NCBI RefSeq assembly: GCF_000429425.1
Contig: NZ_AUBV01000018.1
Span: 1 to 32,963 of the forward strand
DNA length: 32,963 nt
Origin: Algoriphagus mannitolivorans DSM 15301
GTDB lineage: Bacteria > Bacteroidota > Bacteroidia > Cytophagales > Cyclobacteriaceae
Reading direction: 5' to 3'
Under the pieces are notes generated by a model, which saw only the letters and a list, made by a program, of their open reading frames with translations, was not told the origin of the DNA and did no database searches. The position numbers and the translations under genes are program-made. Shown one piece after another: positions 32,259-32,963 of this stretch (position 1 is the first letter of the stretch; each line of letters opens with the position of its first letter).

Positions 32259-32612
32259 ATGAGCCGAAAAAGTAACGATTGGAAAAAGCGGGATGGCATT
32301 GTTTTCTCCACCAGCGATGAGTTTGATTACAATTATTCCGAATCGGAAAATGAACAAACCCTTCCTCCTTCTCAGCAAAAGCTGAAAGTACTTCTGGATA
32401 AAAAAGCCAGAGCCGGTAAACAAGTGACCTTGGTGGAAGGATTTATAGGTCAGGAAGAAGACCTTAAAGAATTGGGAAAACTCCTAAAGAACAAATGTGG
32501 CGTGGGAGGAACGACAAAAGACGGTGTAATTCTGATTCAAGGAGAACATCGGGACAAAGTCCTCCAGGTACTTCTTCAGGCTGGATATGGCGCGAAAAAG
32601 TCCGGAGGGTAA
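32259..32612 (+). CDS. yciH: SUI1/YciH-type translation factor
   Basis: The 117-residue protein has a variable charged N-terminus and a C-terminal SUI1 (eIF1-like) domain from about residue 42 to the end. The domain includes KKARAGKQVTLVEGFIG, then LKNKCGVGGTTKDG and VILIQGEHRDKVLQVLLQAGYG. The CGVGGT turn and the IQGEH segment are diagnostic. In E. coli YciH influences start-codon fidelity. It is 14 bases after the Usp gene. An IS256 terminus lies 9 bases past the stop, so the insertion spared the coding sequence but probably replaced its original terminator region. Confidence 0.93.
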   Translation: MSRKSNDWKKRDGIVFSTSDEFDYNYSESENEQTLPPSQQKLKVLLDKKARAGKQVTLVEGFIGQEEDLKELGKLLKNKCGVGGTTKDGVILIQGEHRDKVLQVLLQAGYGAKKSGG

Positions 32613-32621
32613 AAAACAATA

Positions 32622-32963
32622 GGGACACTATCCCGAAAAGTGTGTAAATAGATTTTAGGGTTAGTTAGAGTTTTAGACGGTTTTCAAACATAATCATAAA
32701 TTGGTTTAGGATCATTCCCCAGTCTCGGATGGGCATGGTCCATTTTTTTGTGGCCTCCATGACTGCTAAGAAGACCGATTTGAGGACGGCTTCATCGGTG
32801 GGGTAGGAAAGCTTGTTTTTGGTGTATTTTCTGATTTTTCCATTTAGGTTTTCGATGATGTTGGTGGTATAGATGATCTTTCTGATCTCCAGTGGGAAGT
32901 CCAGGAAAGCTGTGAGTTCTTCCCAGTTTTCTCTCCAGCTTTTGATGGCATAGCCGTATTTCT
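32622..32963 (-). mobile_element. IS256-family insertion sequence, partial (transposase 3' end and terminal repeat)
   Basis: The element begins with GGGACACTATCCCGAAAAG at 32622 as a terminal repeat, whose inner part AAGTGTGTAA is identical to the inner part of the end at 328-351. The transposase 3' end follows and the element runs off the right edge. It has the same orientation as the left copy. Confidence 0.82.
32665..32963 (-). CDS. IS256-family transposase, C-terminal fragment cut by the window edge
   Basis: The visible part is 98 codons plus the stop, with the N-terminus outside the window. It contains [20 protein letters not shown] followed by [12 protein letters not shown] and [17 protein letters not shown]. 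The YTTNIIEN segment carries the family's final catalytic Glu, and the following basic block is conserved. The fragment ends with the usual short tail (MFENRLKL). No disruption is visible. It is in the same orientation as the fragment at 1-230. Confidence 0.92.
   Translation of the reverse strand, partial: KYGYAIKSWRENWEELTAFLDFPLEIRKIIYTTNIIENLNGKIRKYTKNKLSYPTDEAVLKSVFLAVMEATKKWTMPIRDWGMILNQFMIMFENRLKL

Overview
The window reads as Bacteroidota, most likely a Cytophagales bacterium of the Cyclobacteriaceae/Algoriphagus type (inference from gene content and style, not from a search). The evidence is a SusC/SusD pair, CarboxypepD-like and TonB-plug domains, a DUF5715 protein, an arginine decarboxylase of the Bacteroidota type, TAnnTTTG-like promoter elements and GGAATT-TGC-AATTCC REP hairpins. 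Both window edges cut an IS256-family element. The left edge holds the 5' part of a transposase gene and the right edge holds the 3' part of one, in the same orientation, so the window may be a contig broken at IS copies.

Layout. 1-351: IS256 end. 393-2882: an AT-rich accessory island with an unknown 174-aa protein, a four-helix membrane protein and a PLD-like nuclease candidate. 2883-5429: a repeat-dense stretch carrying four paired-hairpin REP elements, a twelve-unit 21-bp T-tract array, a 168-bp tandem duplication and a long array of small hairpins whose stems covary between copies. It contains one clear gene (3664-4140, minus) and one doubtful small one. 5430-8207: a large surface protein with CarboxypepD, macroglobulin-like and TonB-plug domains. 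8419-10003: a tiny membrane protein and a THUMP-domain RNA methyltransferase.

10088-22775 is a coherent sugar-acid locus. It encodes a tandem DUF1080 (3-keto-glycoside hydrolase) protein, an exported Gfo/Idh/MocA oxidoreductase, SusC/SusD, a divergent LacI regulator, and the glucuronate branch UxaC, an SDR in the fructuronate-reductase position and UxuA. Three near-identical LacI-type operators (consensus GCAAWCGWTTSCGTAR) lie before the DUF1080 gene, susC and uxaC, which ties the transcription units into one candidate regulon. The proposed flow is uptake of a glucuronic-acid-containing glycoside, oxidation and cleavage by the 3-keto route, then glucuronate to fructuronate to mannonate to 2-keto-3-deoxygluconate. 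No classical glycosidase or lyase is present.

23014-32612 is ordinary chromosomal content: UDP-glucuronate decarboxylase, a DUF5715 protein, an arginine-themed set (arginine decarboxylase, an arginase-like ureohydrolase, argS), a lipoprotein glutathione peroxidase, menA with a TTG start, a universal stress protein and a SUI1/YciH factor. The second IS256 copy begins 9 bases after the SUI1 stop codon. I saw no tRNA, rRNA or CRISPR array.
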